Shown: positions 26,324-36,206, counted from the stretch's first letter. The stretch: DNA of 64,000 nt from Priestia koreensis (GCF_001274935.1 NZ_LILC01000010.1:839-64838), one strand, 5' to 3'. Numbers and translations are program-made. The notes: generated by a model not told the origin, from the letters alone.

Positions 26324-26357
26324 AAATCCGTCACGATACGTGACGGATTTTTTTATG
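26324..26357. terminator. Terminator after gltT
   Basis: AAATCCGTCACG/CGTGACGGATTT with a 3-base loop and seven T; shared with the convergent gene. Confidence 0.9.
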
Positions 26358-27249
26358 ATATCGGGTTCGCAATCATTTGAAAATGGCCAGGCAACAGCTT
26401 GATTTTACAAGGCGTTTTTAAGACGTGTTCGCCATCTGTATCAATGGAGTGTGGCTGCGGGGTCTGAATATCGATCAATGTTCCTTGGACATGAATAATA
26501 TTTTCACTAAACTCTTGGTTAAAAATGCGAGAAGAAAAAAATTCTTTCAGCGTTTGAAGATCCGTATTTTTCACCATGAGAATATCAAGTATTCCATCAT
26601 TATATGACACGTTTGGAATGAAGGAAGACATTCCTCCTATATACTCTCCGTTCCCAATAAGCAACATAACTAATTTCTCATTATATTGCTGTCCATCAAT
26701 AGTTACGCTCACGTTAAACGTATCAGCCTCTTTTAGCGTTCGAATGGTACTCAAATAATAGCCTAGCTTTCCAAACAGTGATTTTTCATTCGGATCAATA
26801 TTATTGGAGACCTCCTCAACTAATCCCATTCCTAAGAAATTAAGAAAATAATGCTCATTTGCTTGAGCTACGTCTACGTGCGCTGTATATCCTTGAACAA
26901 TTGTCTGAACCGCCTGTTTAATGTTCTGTGGAATTCCTAACGTCCGTGAAAAATCATTGCATGTTCCACCAGGAATGATCGCAAGCGTTGGTCGCTTACG
27001 CAAGGGAGCCAGTCCGTTCGTGCATTCAAAGACGGTCCCATCACCGCCAAAAACAATCACTGTACTTACATGCTCTCCGTATTGACGACAAAACTCTTTC
27101 GCGTCACCTTCTTTTTTGGTATGAAGAATTTTTAAGTCGTTATATTTCATTGATAGATCAGGTAAAATATCCTTTAAAGAATTCACCAAATTACCGTTAC
27201 CGGCTTGTGGATTAATAATTACAAGGGCTTGATCTGTTTGATTTTCCAT
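26353..27249 (-). CDS. Diacylglycerol kinase-type lipid kinase (YegS/BmrU family)
   Basis: A 298-residue member of the DAGK catalytic-domain family that phosphorylates lipids such as diacylglycerol. It shows the nucleotide motif VFGGDGTVFECTNGL, PGGTCNDFSRTLGIP, and the second-domain motif DGILDILMVKN with a conserved closing HSIDTDGE. The length and order match B. subtilis BmrU/YerQ-type proteins; which lipid it uses cannot be told. GGAGG lies before the ATG. It is alone, convergent to gltT and divergent from prfC. Confidence 0.88.
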   Translation of the reverse strand: MENQTDQALVIINPQAGNGNLVNSLKDILPDLSMKYNDLKILHTKKEGDAKEFCRQYGEHVSTVIVFGGDGTVFECTNGLAPLRKRPTLAIIPGGTCNDFSRTLGIPQNIKQAVQTIVQGYTAHVDVAQANEHYFLNFLGMGLVEEVSNNIDPNEKSLFGKLGYYLSTIRTLKEADTFNVSVTIDGQQYNEKLVMLLIGNGEYIGGMSSFIPNVSYNDGILDILMVKNTDLQTLKEFFSSRIFNQEFSENIIHVQGTLIDIQTPQPHSIDTDGEHVLKTPCKIKLLPGHFQMIANPIS

Positions 27250-27589
27250 CGTTTACAATCCTCCGTGACAGAGTGTGTTAGTTCAAAACGAGCATATATA
27301 ATCTCGTTTACAGTCGTTTTTTGTCTTTCCCTTTTCGGTGACTTTTAAACTATTGTTCGTATAAGAAATAGAGATGATTACTCATATGAACATGATAAAA
27401 GTCAAGACTACCAAGCAATCGAACACAAAGAATCGCTGATTCAAGTGAGGGAAGGATAAGGTGTTTATTTCCTTTCTGAACTTGACCGCTTCTTTCACAA
27501 CAAAAAGTGATGTATAATTTAAAAGCGGTGCCCGAATTGGGTATACTGATCATACATTAAAGAACAACTTAAAAGAAATGGAGATATAT
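27250..27589. other. Upstream region of prfC and the lipid kinase gene
   Basis: No gene is supported. TATAAT at 27513-27518 and TATACT at 27541-27546 are possible -10 elements for prfC, without a clear -35. Confidence 0.3.
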
Positions 27590-29167
27590 ATGAGTACTGA
27601 AAAAATGAAAGATCTTATTGATGGACGACGGACGTTTGCGATCATTTCGCATCCTGATGCCGGGAAAACAACGCTTACCGAGAAACTGTTGTTGCTTGGG
27701 GGAATGATTCGTTCCGCTGGTACAGTTAAAGCGAAAAAAAGCGGAAAGTATGCAACATCAGATTGGATGGAAATTGAGAAGCAGCGTGGAATTTCCGTTA
27801 CTTCAAGTGTTATGCAATTCTCTTACAGTGATCATCATATTAATATTGTCGATACACCAGGTCACCAAGATTTCAGTGAGGATACGTACCGTACGCTAAC
27901 AGCTGTAGATAGCGCAGTAATGGTAATTGACGGAACGAAAGGGATCGAGGAGCAAACGCTTAAGCTATTTAAGGTTTGTCGTATGCGTGGAATTCCTATT
28001 TTAACGTTCATTAATAAATTGGATCGTGAAGGAAAAGATCCTCTAGAATTGTTAGAAGAGATTGAAGATGTGTTAGAAATCGAATCATACCCTGTTACAT
28101 GGCCAATTGGAATGGGAAAACGATTCCAAGGTACGTATGACCGCTTTACGAAAAAAATTGAGATTTATCGCGGAAACGAAGATTCGTTCCATGTAGATTT
28201 TGACGGAAAAGAAGCAAGCGATGAAGTCCTTCAAAATGTGACTCCTGAGTATGTAGAAATGCTTAAAGACGAGATTTCTCTTCTAGATGAAGCGGGTAAT
28301 GATTTCTCGGTTGAAAAAGTGAAAGCTGGAGAGCTTACACCTGTATTCTTCGGGAGCGCGATTGCAAACTTTGGTGTTCAATCATTCTTCGACGCATTTT
28401 TAAACTTAACGTCTCCACCACAACCACGTAACTCAAGCATTGGGGAAATTACGCCTGAATATAAAGACTTCTCAGGATTTATCTTTAAAATTCAAGCGAA
28501 CATGAACCCAGCTCACCGTGACCGTATTGCGTTCGTTCGCGTATGTTCTGGAAAATTTGAGCGTGGAATGAACGTAACGCTAGCTCGCACGGAGCGAAAA
28601 ATGAAATTGGCGCAATCTCATCAGTTCTTAGCTTCTAGCCGTGAAACGGTCGATGAAGCTTATCCAGGGGACATCATCGGGCTTTATGATGCAGGGAACT
28701 ATCAAATTGGTGATACAATTATCGGAGAAGGTCAAGTGTTCAAATTTGAACCATTACCGAAATTCCCGCCTGAGCTTTTTGCAAAAGTACGCGTTAAAAA
28801 TGCAATGAAGCATAAGCATTTTGAAAAGGGGATTACGCAGCTCGTACAAGAAGGAGCTGTACAGCTTTATCGTACGCCTTATTTCAACGATCTGATCCTA
28901 GGAGCAGTAGGGGAACTTCAATTCCAAGTATTTGAGCATCGTATGAAAGCTGAATACAATGTTGATATTGAATTCAGCAGAATGCAGCATAGTATTGCAC
29001 GATGGGTCGATAAAAAGCAACTAAAAGATGGTATGACTGATTCTCGTGTATTACATGTCGAAGATCGCGATGACCATAGCGTATTGCTGTTTGAAAATGA
29101 ATTTGTTTTCCGTCTTTTCCAAGACAAATATCCAGATGTTAAATTGTTGAATATTTTCGAAGTATAA
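27590..29167 (+). CDS. prfC: Peptide chain release factor 3
   Basis: Translational GTPase that recycles RF1/RF2 from the ribosome after termination. The 525 residues include the G motifs [14 protein letters not shown] (G1), [16 protein letters not shown] (G2), [16 protein letters not shown] (G3) and INKLDREG (G4), then RF3-specific domains 2 and 3. GGAG lies 7 bases before ATG 27590; the upstream in-frame ATG 27578 overlaps that site. B. subtilis 168 is, as far as I recall, without RF3, so the gene is a point of difference from that species. Confidence 0.95.
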   Translation: MSTEKMKDLIDGRRTFAIISHPDAGKTTLTEKLLLLGGMIRSAGTVKAKKSGKYATSDWMEIEKQRGISVTSSVMQFSYSDHHINIVDTPGHQDFSEDTYRTLTAVDSAVMVIDGTKGIEEQTLKLFKVCRMRGIPILTFINKLDREGKDPLELLEEIEDVLEIESYPVTWPIGMGKRFQGTYDRFTKKIEIYRGNEDSFHVDFDGKEASDEVLQNVTPEYVEMLKDEISLLDEAGNDFSVEKVKAGELTPVFFGSAIANFGVQSFFDAFLNLTSPPQPRNSSIGEITPEYKDFSGFIFKIQANMNPAHRDRIAFVRVCSGKFERGMNVTLARTERKMKLAQSHQFLASSRETVDEAYPGDIIGLYDAGNYQIGDTIIGEGQVFKFEPLPKFPPELFAKVRVKNAMKHKHFEKGITQLVQEGAVQLYRTPYFNDLILGAVGELQFQVFEHRMKAEYNVDIEFSRMQHSIARWVDKKQLKDGMTDSRVLHVEDRDDHSVLLFENEFVFRLFQDKYPDVKLLNIFEV

Positions 29168-29173
29168 TATTGA

Positions 29174-29210
29174 AGTTCAGGAGTATTTGCTCCTGGGCTT
29201 TTCTTTATTT
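29174..29210 (+). terminator. Terminator after prfC
   Basis: AGTTCAGGAG pairs with CTCCTGGGCT (two G-T pairs), then TTTTCTTTATTT. Confidence 0.8.
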
Positions 29211-29318
29211 ATTTGAAAATTAAGAATTGATAAATAATAATTATCTCAAAATAGCATTTGACATTTTGGAGCAAACATTATAGAGTAGGACAAGTATTCA
29301 AACAAATGCATAAATGAA

Positions 29319-29484
29319 TTCTTCTTATTGAGAGAGACGGAGGGACTGGCCCTACGATGTCTCGGCAGCGGACTTAGAACGAAGTGCTGTGCCAAATCCA
29401 GCAGGGATTACCCTGAGAAATAAGAAGAGGATTTCTTATAAATTGTCATAAGGCCTCTTCTTACGTATAAGAAGAGGCTTTTTT
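29319..29484 (+). promoter_or_regulatory. SAM-I (S-box) riboswitch with terminator
   Basis: S-box core AGGGACTGGCCCTACGATG, then CTCGGCAGC, GTGCTGTGCCAAATCCAGC and AGGGATTACCCTGAGA. Helix P1 forms between TTCTTCTTAT (29319) and ATAAGAAGA (29420). The terminator is GCCTCTTCTTA/TAAGAAGAGGC plus six T (29453-29484). The P1 3' strand TAAGAAGAGG (29421-29430) is identical to the terminator 3' strand, so it can act as antiterminator. SAM should switch the downstream gene off. Confidence 0.95.
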
Positions 29485-29516
29485 CGTGCAAATTAAAAGG
29501 AGAGGTGAAGGAACGT

Positions 29517-30821
29517 ATGACGGAAACAAAAAGTAATCCATGGGCGCTTCTGCCGTTATTTATATTTCTTGCTTTATTTATAGGTTCAGGTGTGATTACA
29601 GGTGATTTTTATAAGCTTCCGGTTGTCGTTGCGATCTTGATTGCATCGGCTGTCGCGTTAGTAATGAATCGAAAGGATTCATTAACGGTTAAGATGGAGC
29701 GTTTTGCTAAAGGAGCAGGACACCCTGATATTATGATTATGGTCTTTATTTATATTTTAGCAGGTGCTTTTGCTGAAACGGCAAAGGGAATGGGAGCAGT
29801 AGAGTCGACTGTTAACCTTGCTCTTACAGTAATTCCACAAAACTTGTTAATTGTAGGGTTGTTTGTAATTGGTGTATTCATTTCGCTTGCAATGGGAACA
29901 TCGATGGGGACGATTACAGCTCTCGCACCTATTGGAGTAGGAATTAGTCATCAGATTGATGTAAATATTGCACTTTGTATGGCTGCAATTGTCGGAGGAG
30001 CTATGTTTGGTGATAACCTATCTGTCATTTCAGATACGACAATTGCCGCTGTCAGAACGCAAAAGACAAAGATGACCGATAAATTTAAAATGAATTTTCT
30101 GATTGTACTTCCAGCAGCTATTATTACCTGTGTCATCTTATTTTTTGTCGCTTCAGGCTCAAATGCTCCCATCGATGTGAAGGACTATAATTGGATTAAA
30201 ATTATTCCCTACATTGGTGTATTGGTAGCCGCCTTATTTGGCCTTAACGTACTTGTCATTTTGTCAGCTGGTATTGTCCTAGCAGGCGGAATCGGGTTGG
30301 TTGATGGATCATATACGGTTTCTAGCCTGTTTCAGAAAATGACGGCTGGAATTTTTGGAATGTCAGAGCTAATCATTCTAGCTTTACTTATTGGGGGAAT
30401 GGTCGAGTTAATCAATCATAACGGTGGTATTAAGTATCTCCTTGATGCCTTAACACGAAAAATTCGTTCTCCTAAAGGCGCACAGCTAGGAATTGCAGGG
30501 CTTGTAAGCGCGACAGATTTAGCGACGGCGAATAATACGATTTCTATTATTACAGTGGGGCCATTAGCGAAAAAGATTTCGGATCAATATGGAATCGATA
30601 ATCGAAAGTCTGCGAGTATTTTGGACATTTTCGCATGTAGTATGCAAGGATTAATTCCTTACGGAGCACAGCTACTAACTGTCGCCAAATTTGCATCTAT
30701 TTCGCCGATAAGCGTATTGCCATATTCGTTTTATCCGATTTTGATTGCGATTTGCGGCCTTATTTCAATTTTTGTAGGTTATCCTAGATTAAAACCTTCT
30801 ACTAACAAAAATGGAATTTAA
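29517..30821 (+). CDS. metT: NhaC-family carrier, probable methionine transporter MetT
   Basis: A 434-residue membrane protein of the NhaC Na+/H+ antiporter family. Motifs include MGTSMGTITALAPIGVG, AIVGGAMFGDNLSVISDTTI and ATDLATANNTISIITVGPLA. Members placed behind S-box riboswitches have been predicted to be methionine transporters (MetT), and the SAM-I riboswitch here supports that reading. Sequence alone would have suggested a Na+/H+ or organic-acid antiporter. I chose ATG 29517 because GGTGA is 8 bases upstream; the GTG at 29505 overlaps that site. Confidence 0.82.
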   Translation: MTETKSNPWALLPLFIFLALFIGSGVITGDFYKLPVVVAILIASAVALVMNRKDSLTVKMERFAKGAGHPDIMIMVFIYILAGAFAETAKGMGAVESTVNLALTVIPQNLLIVGLFVIGVFISLAMGTSMGTITALAPIGVGISHQIDVNIALCMAAIVGGAMFGDNLSVISDTTIAAVRTQKTKMTDKFKMNFLIVLPAAIITCVILFFVASGSNAPIDVKDYNWIKIIPYIGVLVAALFGLNVLVILSAGIVLAGGIGLVDGSYTVSSLFQKMTAGIFGMSELIILALLIGGMVELINHNGGIKYLLDALTRKIRSPKGAQLGIAGLVSATDLATANNTISIITVGPLAKKISDQYGIDNRKSASILDIFACSMQGLIPYGAQLLTVAKFASISPISVLPYSFYPILIAICGLISIFVGYPRLKPSTNKNGI

Positions 30822-30852
30822 AAAGAAGCAGGGCATCCTGCTTCTTTTTTGT
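30821..30852 (+). terminator. Terminator after metT
   Basis: AAAAGAAGCAGG/CCTGCTTCTTTT with a GCAT loop, then TT. Confidence 0.9.
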
Positions 30853-30915
30853 TTAAATTATGAAATTTACTGCTATAATTTTGATAAGTAGAAAAGCATG
30901 GAGAGGAGATTTGTA

Positions 30916-32031
30916 TTGTTTAAATCGAAACTGCAGTTTTGGACGTTTGAAATCTTACTTATTGTTCTAATTATATTTGTGAGTACACAAATATCCTTTA
31001 TCTTTAAACCAGTTGGAACATTCGTCAGTACATTGTTTTTTCCTGTTCTTATTTCAGGGTTTTTGTATTTTCTTTTTATTCCCATTGTACGATTGCTTGA
31101 AAAAATTAAAATTCCGAAGGCTCTCGCAATTATTATCCTGTATGCCATTTTTGTAGGATTAGTAACGCTTTTAGGAGCACTCGTAGGACCAGCGCTATCA
31201 AAACAGGTGACAGACTTAGCGGACAATATGCCACAGTATGTGGACCAAATTCGTACGTTAGTCAATGATTTATCGAATTCAAAAGGATTTAAATGGCTTG
31301 TGACACAAGACTACGTTTCCATTGAAAAAGTCGAAAACTCACTAGTTGATTTTTTCTCTAATTTTACGAAAAATATTACATCAAGTCTTGCGACCATTTT
31401 TGGTGTGATTACGAATATCACATTAACAATTGTAACGGTTCCGTTCATTCTTTTCTATATGTTAAAGGATGGTCATAAGTTCCCGAAAGCGCTTATTCGT
31501 TTCCTCCCTCAAAGCTACCGCAAGCAAGGATTAACGATTATTGATGATACAGGAGAGACGCTTGCAACTTACATTCAAGGTCAAATTATTGTTTGTATTT
31601 TCGTTGGTGTATGTACGTATATAGGGTACTTAATCATTGGACTTCCTTACGGTTTGGTGCTTGCTATACTTGGTGCAATTACGAACATCATTCCATATGT
31701 AGGGCCATTTATTGGAGCAGCTCCAGCAGTTGTCATTGGGCTTTTCGGCTCTCCAACTCTAGCCATTCTCGTTATTGTGGTAATTGTCGTGGTGCAACAG
31801 TTAGATGGAAACTTCATTTCACCGCTTGTAATTGGCAAACGACTAGATTTACACCCGCTTACGATTATTATTATTTTATTAGTAGCAGGTAACTTGGCAG
31901 GAATCTTAGGAATGATCTTAGGTGTTCCGGTTTATGCGGTTTCTAAAACGATTGTGTTGAATATTGCGAAGTTTGTTAAGCTACGCTCTCAATACAAAAA
32001 AGGACTGCGTAACGAAGATATCGAGCTGTAA
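30916..32031 (+). CDS. AI-2E family transporter (YueF/YtvI-like)
   Basis: A 371-residue protein of the AI-2E/PerM family with about eight helices. It begins MFKSKLQFWTFEILLIV, and the family signature lies in the C-terminal half: IIPYVGPFIGAAPAVVIG and DGNFISPLVIGKRLDLHPL. Family members are proposed exporters of small signals or Na+/H+ antiporters; substrate here is unknown. I chose TTG 30916 because AGGAG is 7 bases upstream and the second AI-2E gene at the window end starts at the matching residue. The ATG at 30898 lacks a ribosome binding site. Confidence 0.85.
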   Translation: MFKSKLQFWTFEILLIVLIIFVSTQISFIFKPVGTFVSTLFFPVLISGFLYFLFIPIVRLLEKIKIPKALAIIILYAIFVGLVTLLGALVGPALSKQVTDLADNMPQYVDQIRTLVNDLSNSKGFKWLVTQDYVSIEKVENSLVDFFSNFTKNITSSLATIFGVITNITLTIVTVPFILFYMLKDGHKFPKALIRFLPQSYRKQGLTIIDDTGETLATYIQGQIIVCIFVGVCTYIGYLIIGLPYGLVLAILGAITNIIPYVGPFIGAAPAVVIGLFGSPTLAILVIVVIVVVQQLDGNFISPLVIGKRLDLHPLTIIIILLVAGNLAGILGMILGVPVYAVSKTIVLNIAKFVKLRSQYKKGLRNEDIEL

Positions 32032-32034
32032 CAG

Positions 32035-32071
32035 ATGAGGATAGCCAAAATGGCTATCCTCATTTTTTTAT
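32035..32071. terminator. Bidirectional terminator between AI-2E gene and ytoQ
   Basis: ATGAGGATAGCC/GGCTATCCTCAT with an AAAAT loop, then seven T. Confidence 0.9.
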
Positions 32072-32508
32072 TCAAAGACATAGGACAAAGCTTGTAAAGC
32101 CTGTGTGGGGGTTTCTACAACGATGTTTGCCTTGTTGGAGAGTTCTTTTAGCGCATGATGAAGTTCTTTCGGTCGAATTAAAATGAGTGGCTTACCGAGG
32201 CTTACAGCAGCTGATGCATCCATAGCGGTATTCCACTGCTTATACTTTTCGCCAAATAAAGCTATGACAACATCCGCTTTACTCATCAAGATTGTCGTAC
32301 GGAAATTATTAAAAGACGAAGCTGCTTCATCTTTTAAGATGGCATTTGGTTGCTTTCCTAAAATCTCTTCGCCGATATTATCGGAACGATCATGGTTTTC
32401 CATTGGTCCCACAAAATCAATCGGCAACTTGTGCTCTTTTGCATGATGTTTAAGTTCGTCTCTCCAGTGATCATGAATTTGTCCAGCTAAATAAACGGTT
32501 AGCTTCAT
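32068..32508 (-). CDS. ytoQ: YtoQ family protein
   Basis: A 146-residue protein starting KLTVYLAGQIHDHWRDEL, the hallmark of the YtoQ family, which resembles the nucleoside 2-deoxyribosyltransferase fold (YLAG-P-x type N-terminus, then DVVIALFGEKYKQWNTAMDA). No enzyme activity is established for YtoQ as far as I know. AAGGAGGAAA precedes the ATG. It is alone between two terminators. Confidence 0.82.
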   Translation of the reverse strand: MKLTVYLAGQIHDHWRDELKHHAKEHKLPIDFVGPMENHDRSDNIGEEILGKQPNAILKDEAASSFNNFRTTILMSKADVVIALFGEKYKQWNTAMDASAAVSLGKPLILIRPKELHHALKELSNKANIVVETPTQALQALSYVFE

Positions 32509-32656
32509 TTTATTTCCTCCTTTTTATATAGTGTACCTCATAAGACAAGAAGCTTAAACTTATGTCGTAAATGGAAGAAAATATGCGGGTTTAAAATATT
32601 TCTAGGGAAATATGTCGAGTAGAAAAGAAGCGTTTTGAAGAGGGGATAGGCCAATG

Positions 32657-32686
32657 AAAAAAGGACGGAAGAAATCCGTCCTTTTG
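32657..32686 (-). terminator. Terminator after the peptide transporter gene
   Basis: AAAAGGACGGA/TCCGTCCTTTT with T-run on the minus strand. Confidence 0.88.
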
Positions 32687-32687
32687 G

Positions 32688-34079
32688 TTATTCCATCATT
32701 GCTGTTAACTTCTTAGATAGAAGAAGTAGAAGTAATCCGGCTGCGATAACCGCAATACCGATGATTCCAAATACCTCAAAGAATCCTAATGATTCTGTTG
32801 TTGAAGCTAATTGACCAGCAACAACGTTTGCTACACCAGAGCTTGATAACCAAACACCCATTAATAGTGAAGCTAATTTAATTGGCGCAATTTTACTTAC
32901 CATTGATAATCCAACTGGAGAAAGCATTAATTCCCCAACTGTATGGAAGAAGTAAGTCATAACAATAAACAGCATGCTTGCTTTTGATGTCATTTCACCT
33001 GCACTGCCACCTGTTTGCATAACCGCAAGTAGTAATACCATGAATCCTACACCTAGGAAAATAAGACCAAACGCCATTTTTGTTGGGATTTTTAAGTCCC
33101 CGCGTTTTGAATTCCCTAATTTGAACCATAGCAGTGAGAATAGTGGTGCTAGTACAATGATGAAGAATGGATTTAAAGATTGGAACCAAGAAATTGGAAC
33201 TTCCCATCCAAAGATTGTACGATCAATAAAGTCTTTCGTATATAGTGTTAACGAAGAACCAGCTTGTTCAAATCCTGCCCAGAAGAAGATAACGAAACAA
33301 GCAAGAATTAAGATAACAGCCGTACGCTGTTTTTCTTTTTTCGTTAATGGTTGTTTTTCTTTTGCTACATGCTCAGCTGATTTTTTTGGTTTACCAGTAG
33401 GTGTTTTCCCGATGTCACCTAAGAAGCGATTTCCTAGTACATTGAATAGAATTTGACCTACAATCATACCGATACATGCTGCTAGGAATCCATATCTGAA
33501 TCCGTAGTGAACAACGCCATTAATCGTTGTTTTAAAATATGTTTCAGCTAAGTATCCACATACAAGAGGGGCGAACACCGCTCCCAAGTTAATACCCATA
33601 TAGAAGATCGTGAAGGCACCGTCACGACGGCTATCATTTGGTCCGTAAAGCTCACCAACGACTGTAGAAATGTTTGGCTTGAAGAATCCGTTACCGACAA
33701 TCAGTAATGCAAGACCAAGGTAAAACACTTCTTTACTTTGATAAGCGAATAGTACAAAGTTTCCGGCAGCCATTATGATACCACCAATTGTAATCGCTAG
33801 ACGCTGACCTAAGAAACGGTCTGATAAATATCCACCAATAATTGGTGTTATATATACGGCCCCAGTAAAGAACCCATAAATTTGTAGGGCTGTAGATTCT
33901 TTAAATCCAAGTCCTCCGCTAATTAGTTCAGTTGTAAGGTAGAGAACAAGAATGGCTCTCATCCCATAATAACTAAAACGTTCCCACATCTCTGTTAGGA
34001 ATAATAAATAAAGACCAGGTGGATGCTTTTTCTTTGGCTGTTGTTCTCCAACAGGCGCTTTTTCCACAGCTGCTTCCAT
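32688..34079 (-). CDS. dtpT: POT-family di-/tripeptide:proton symporter
   Basis: A 463-residue proton-dependent oligopeptide transporter. The ExxER motif and family start are in LFLTEMWERFSYYGMRAILVLYL; the PTR2 signature is in FYMGINLGAVFAPLVCGYLAE. Twelve to fourteen helices are predicted, and the acidic N-terminal tail is cytoplasmic. I chose ATG 34079 because GAGGAGG lies 8 bases upstream; a GTG at 34121 has no such site. A CodY-like box upstream (34166-34180) would fit nutrient control of peptide uptake. Confidence 0.9.
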   Translation of the reverse strand: MEAAVEKAPVGEQQPKKKHPPGLYLLFLTEMWERFSYYGMRAILVLYLTTELISGGLGFKESTALQIYGFFTGAVYITPIIGGYLSDRFLGQRLAITIGGIIMAAGNFVLFAYQSKEVFYLGLALLIVGNGFFKPNISTVVGELYGPNDSRRDGAFTIFYMGINLGAVFAPLVCGYLAETYFKTTINGVVHYGFRYGFLAACIGMIVGQILFNVLGNRFLGDIGKTPTGKPKKSAEHVAKEKQPLTKKEKQRTAVILILACFVIFFWAGFEQAGSSLTLYTKDFIDRTIFGWEVPISWFQSLNPFFIIVLAPLFSLLWFKLGNSKRGDLKIPTKMAFGLIFLGVGFMVLLLAVMQTGGSAGEMTSKASMLFIVMTYFFHTVGELMLSPVGLSMVSKIAPIKLASLLMGVWLSSSGVANVVAGQLASTTESLGFFEVFGIIGIAVIAAGLLLLLLSKKLTAMME

Positions 34080-34165
34080 ATCTTCTGCCTCCTCTATGAC
34101 GAATGAATTATTTGAATTCACAAAATATTATTCATTAATATAATTATTTAGGAATAATGTTAATG

Positions 34166-34180
34166 AATATTCTGTAAATA
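34166..34180. promoter_or_regulatory. Candidate CodY box upstream of dtpT
   Basis: AATATTCTGTAAATA matches the CodY consensus AATTTTCWGAAAATT at 12 of 15 positions and lies about 87 bases before the dtpT start. In such AT-rich DNA chance matches are common. Confidence 0.4.
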
Positions 34181-34576
34181 AACACCGAAAAAAATGATTG
34201 TCTAAAACCTTTTGATACAAAAGAATAATTCAGACAATTCAAAAAATCAAAAAGCGTTACCTGTAAAATAATTTAGCGCGAATTATTTTATTCGTAAATT
34301 AATTATTAATATATCAATATACTTAAAATTCGTCAATACGATGATTATTAAAAAAATGTATTTTTATTTACGTGATCGCGCTAAAGCGTTGATAATAGTA
34401 AGGTTAAGGAATAGTTAAGTCTTGAAAATTTTTTAGAAAAAAGTTTATTACACGTTTATGTAAAAATGAATCAAAAAAAATTTCAACATCAAATTGATGA
34501 TCTGTAGCCATAGTTTGCGCATTTTTGTGGAAGATATGTAAGAAGCAGAAAAGGAAAATGAAGTTGAGTGTTTAAC
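34181..34576. other. AT-rich intergenic stretch with inverted repeat
   Basis: No gene is seen. AAAATAATT and AATTATTTT (34265-34289) form a 9-bp inverted repeat around TAGCGCG. It may be a promoter-region operator for dtpT; no known family was recognised. Confidence 0.4.
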
Positions 34577-34617
34577 AAAAAAAGGTAGAAGTTCCGCGGA
34601 TCTTCTACCTTTTTTTG
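34577..34617 (-). terminator. Terminator after the APC permease gene
   Basis: AAAAAAAGGTAGAAG/CTTCTACCTTTTTTT, with T-run on the minus strand. Confidence 0.9.
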
Positions 34618-34635
34618 TTTATTTAATATAGGTCG

Positions 34636-35949
34636 TTAATCAAAATGGAAGGTAGGGATGGTAAGGTTTTTCGAACGTCTAGCTACAAGCAAATAAATGA
34701 TGCCGATAAACGACCAGATAACTCCTATCAGCAAGGAATGTTTTTCTAAATGAAACCATAAGAAAAGGATGAACAAAAGCCCCAAGCATGGAAATACAGC
34801 ATGTTGAATAATGGATGTGAACGTATGACGTTTTTGTCGTAAAAAATAATGAGCAAATACAGCAATATTCACTGCGCTAAAAGCGACTAAAGCACCGAAA
34901 TTAATTAGTGACGTAGCTGATTCCAGTGTTAAAAACAAGGAAATGCATGAAATAACGCCGACAAATAGAATGTTCCAAATGGGCGTTTTTGTCTTCGGAT
35001 GCACATATCCAAAAATGTTACGTGGCAAATATCCGTCTCTTCCCATCGCAAAGAGAAGACGGGAGGCGCTCATGTGAGAAGCTAATCCAGAAGCGATTGT
35101 TGACGTAAGAGCGGCTGCTACAAAGATTGATTGAAATAGCTTCCCGCCTAATGAATAAGCAATCTCAGCAGAAGCTCCCTCTAGATCTTTAAAATGATCT
35201 GCAGAAGGAAAAAGTAATTGCGCGAAATAAGACACAGAAATAAACAAAATGCCCCCAATGAGTGCAACAAGCAGGATGCCCTTTGGAACTGTTTTTTTGG
35301 CGTCTATGGTTTCCTCTGAGAGTGTAGTGACCGCATCAAACCCTAAAAATGAAAAGCACAAAATCGAAGCACCATTTAATAGAAGAGAAGCAGATAAGTT
35401 TCCACTCGCAAAAGGAGCAAATGACCATGAACCATATGATTGAGTGGAGCTTAAAAAAATAAAAACAATCGCGACGATGATTTGAAAAAGTACAAGAATG
35501 CCGCCGAACGACACTGCGACCTGAACGCTAAAAATATTCAGCAACGTCATAATGATAATAAATGTAAGAATCCATACGGTCTTCGGAACGTTCGGGAATA
35601 ACGCTGATAAATAGATATTCGTTAACAGCGCATTAATCATAGGAAGAAACAAATAATCTAACATGGCAGCCCAGCCAACTAAAAATCCCATACTCGGATT
35701 GATGGATTGCTGAACATATGTGTAGGATGACCCGGCGTTAGGAAAGGCTCGTACCATTTTTCCATAGCTAAGAGCTGTAAATAAAATGGCAATGAGAGTA
35801 AACGTATATGCACCTGAAACGTGTCCCTTCGTCGAATCTGTCACAATTCCGAATGTATCGAAGACGGCCATTGGCGCCATATAACCTAATCCAATCACAA
35901 CAATGTGCCAAAGCTTAAGTTTTTTTGCAAAGTAATCAGTTGATGACAA
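34636..35949 (-). CDS. APC-superfamily amino acid/polyamine permease
   Basis: A 437-residue twelve-helix permease. The start KLWHIVVIGLGYMAPMAVFDTFGI, the segment AFPNAGSSYTYVQQSINPSMGF and the conserved FLGFDAVTTLSEE place it in the amino acid-polyamine-organocation family, near putrescine importer (PuuP-like) and related permeases. Substrate cannot be set from sequence. The start is TTG with GAGGT upstream. It is divergent from bioB; an AT-rich palindrome (35971-36002) lies between them. Confidence 0.8.
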   Translation of the reverse strand: MSSTDYFAKKLKLWHIVVIGLGYMAPMAVFDTFGIVTDSTKGHVSGAYTFTLIAILFTALSYGKMVRAFPNAGSSYTYVQQSINPSMGFLVGWAAMLDYLFLPMINALLTNIYLSALFPNVPKTVWILTFIIIMTLLNIFSVQVAVSFGGILVLFQIIVAIVFIFLSSTQSYGSWSFAPFASGNLSASLLLNGASILCFSFLGFDAVTTLSEETIDAKKTVPKGILLVALIGGILFISVSYFAQLLFPSADHFKDLEGASAEIAYSLGGKLFQSIFVAAALTSTIASGLASHMSASRLLFAMGRDGYLPRNIFGYVHPKTKTPIWNILFVGVISCISLFLTLESATSLINFGALVAFSAVNIAVFAHYFLRQKRHTFTSIIQHAVFPCLGLLFILFLWFHLEKHSLLIGVIWSFIGIIYLLVARRSKNLTIPTFHFD

Positions 35950-35970
35950 AGTGCGTACCTCATTTCATAT

Positions 35971-36002
35971 GAATAATAATAAATTATAAATTATTATTAT
36001 TC
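35971..36002. promoter_or_regulatory. AT-rich palindrome between the APC permease and bioB
   Basis: GAATAATAATAA pairs with TTATTATTATTC around an 8-base loop. It lies 22 bases upstream of the permease start. It could be an operator; the binding protein is unknown. Confidence 0.45.
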
Positions 36003-36118
36003 TTTTAAAAAGAATTGTTTTTGTGGATGACTGACTTTTTTCTTGCGTTCTGATCAAACGGGAAGTGGAACATTTAAATATGCTCTAATCCCTTGAGTGA
36101 TAAAGGGACAAGACACTT

Positions 36119-36134
36119 CAAACAAACGTTTGTT
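36119..36134. promoter_or_regulatory. TetR-type palindrome AAACAAACGTTTGTTT
   Basis: Perfect 16-bp palindrome 115 bases before bioB. Related copies occur at 54902-54913 and within 54952-54983. The form is common for TetR-family operators; no TetR gene is in the window. Confidence 0.5.
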
Positions 36135-36155
36135 TAATCATTATTTATGAAAAAA

Positions 36156-36206
36156 TTGACATAAATTCAGCTTAATGTTAACTTTTTTATATATTAGGTT
36201 TACATA
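36156..36206 (+). promoter_or_regulatory. bioB promoter with BirA operator
   Basis: A -35 TTGACA (36156-36161) is followed by ATGTTAAC, 15 bases, then GTTTACAT (operator 36175-36205). This is the dyad expected for the biotin repressor BirA, and the same layout (ATGTCAAC-15-GTTAACAA) stands before bioY. The -10 is unclear. Confidence 0.75.

Noticed and set aside
32974..33456. 160-residue frame antisense to the peptide transporter
   Set aside because: Mirror of a strongly conserved membrane protein; no start signal.
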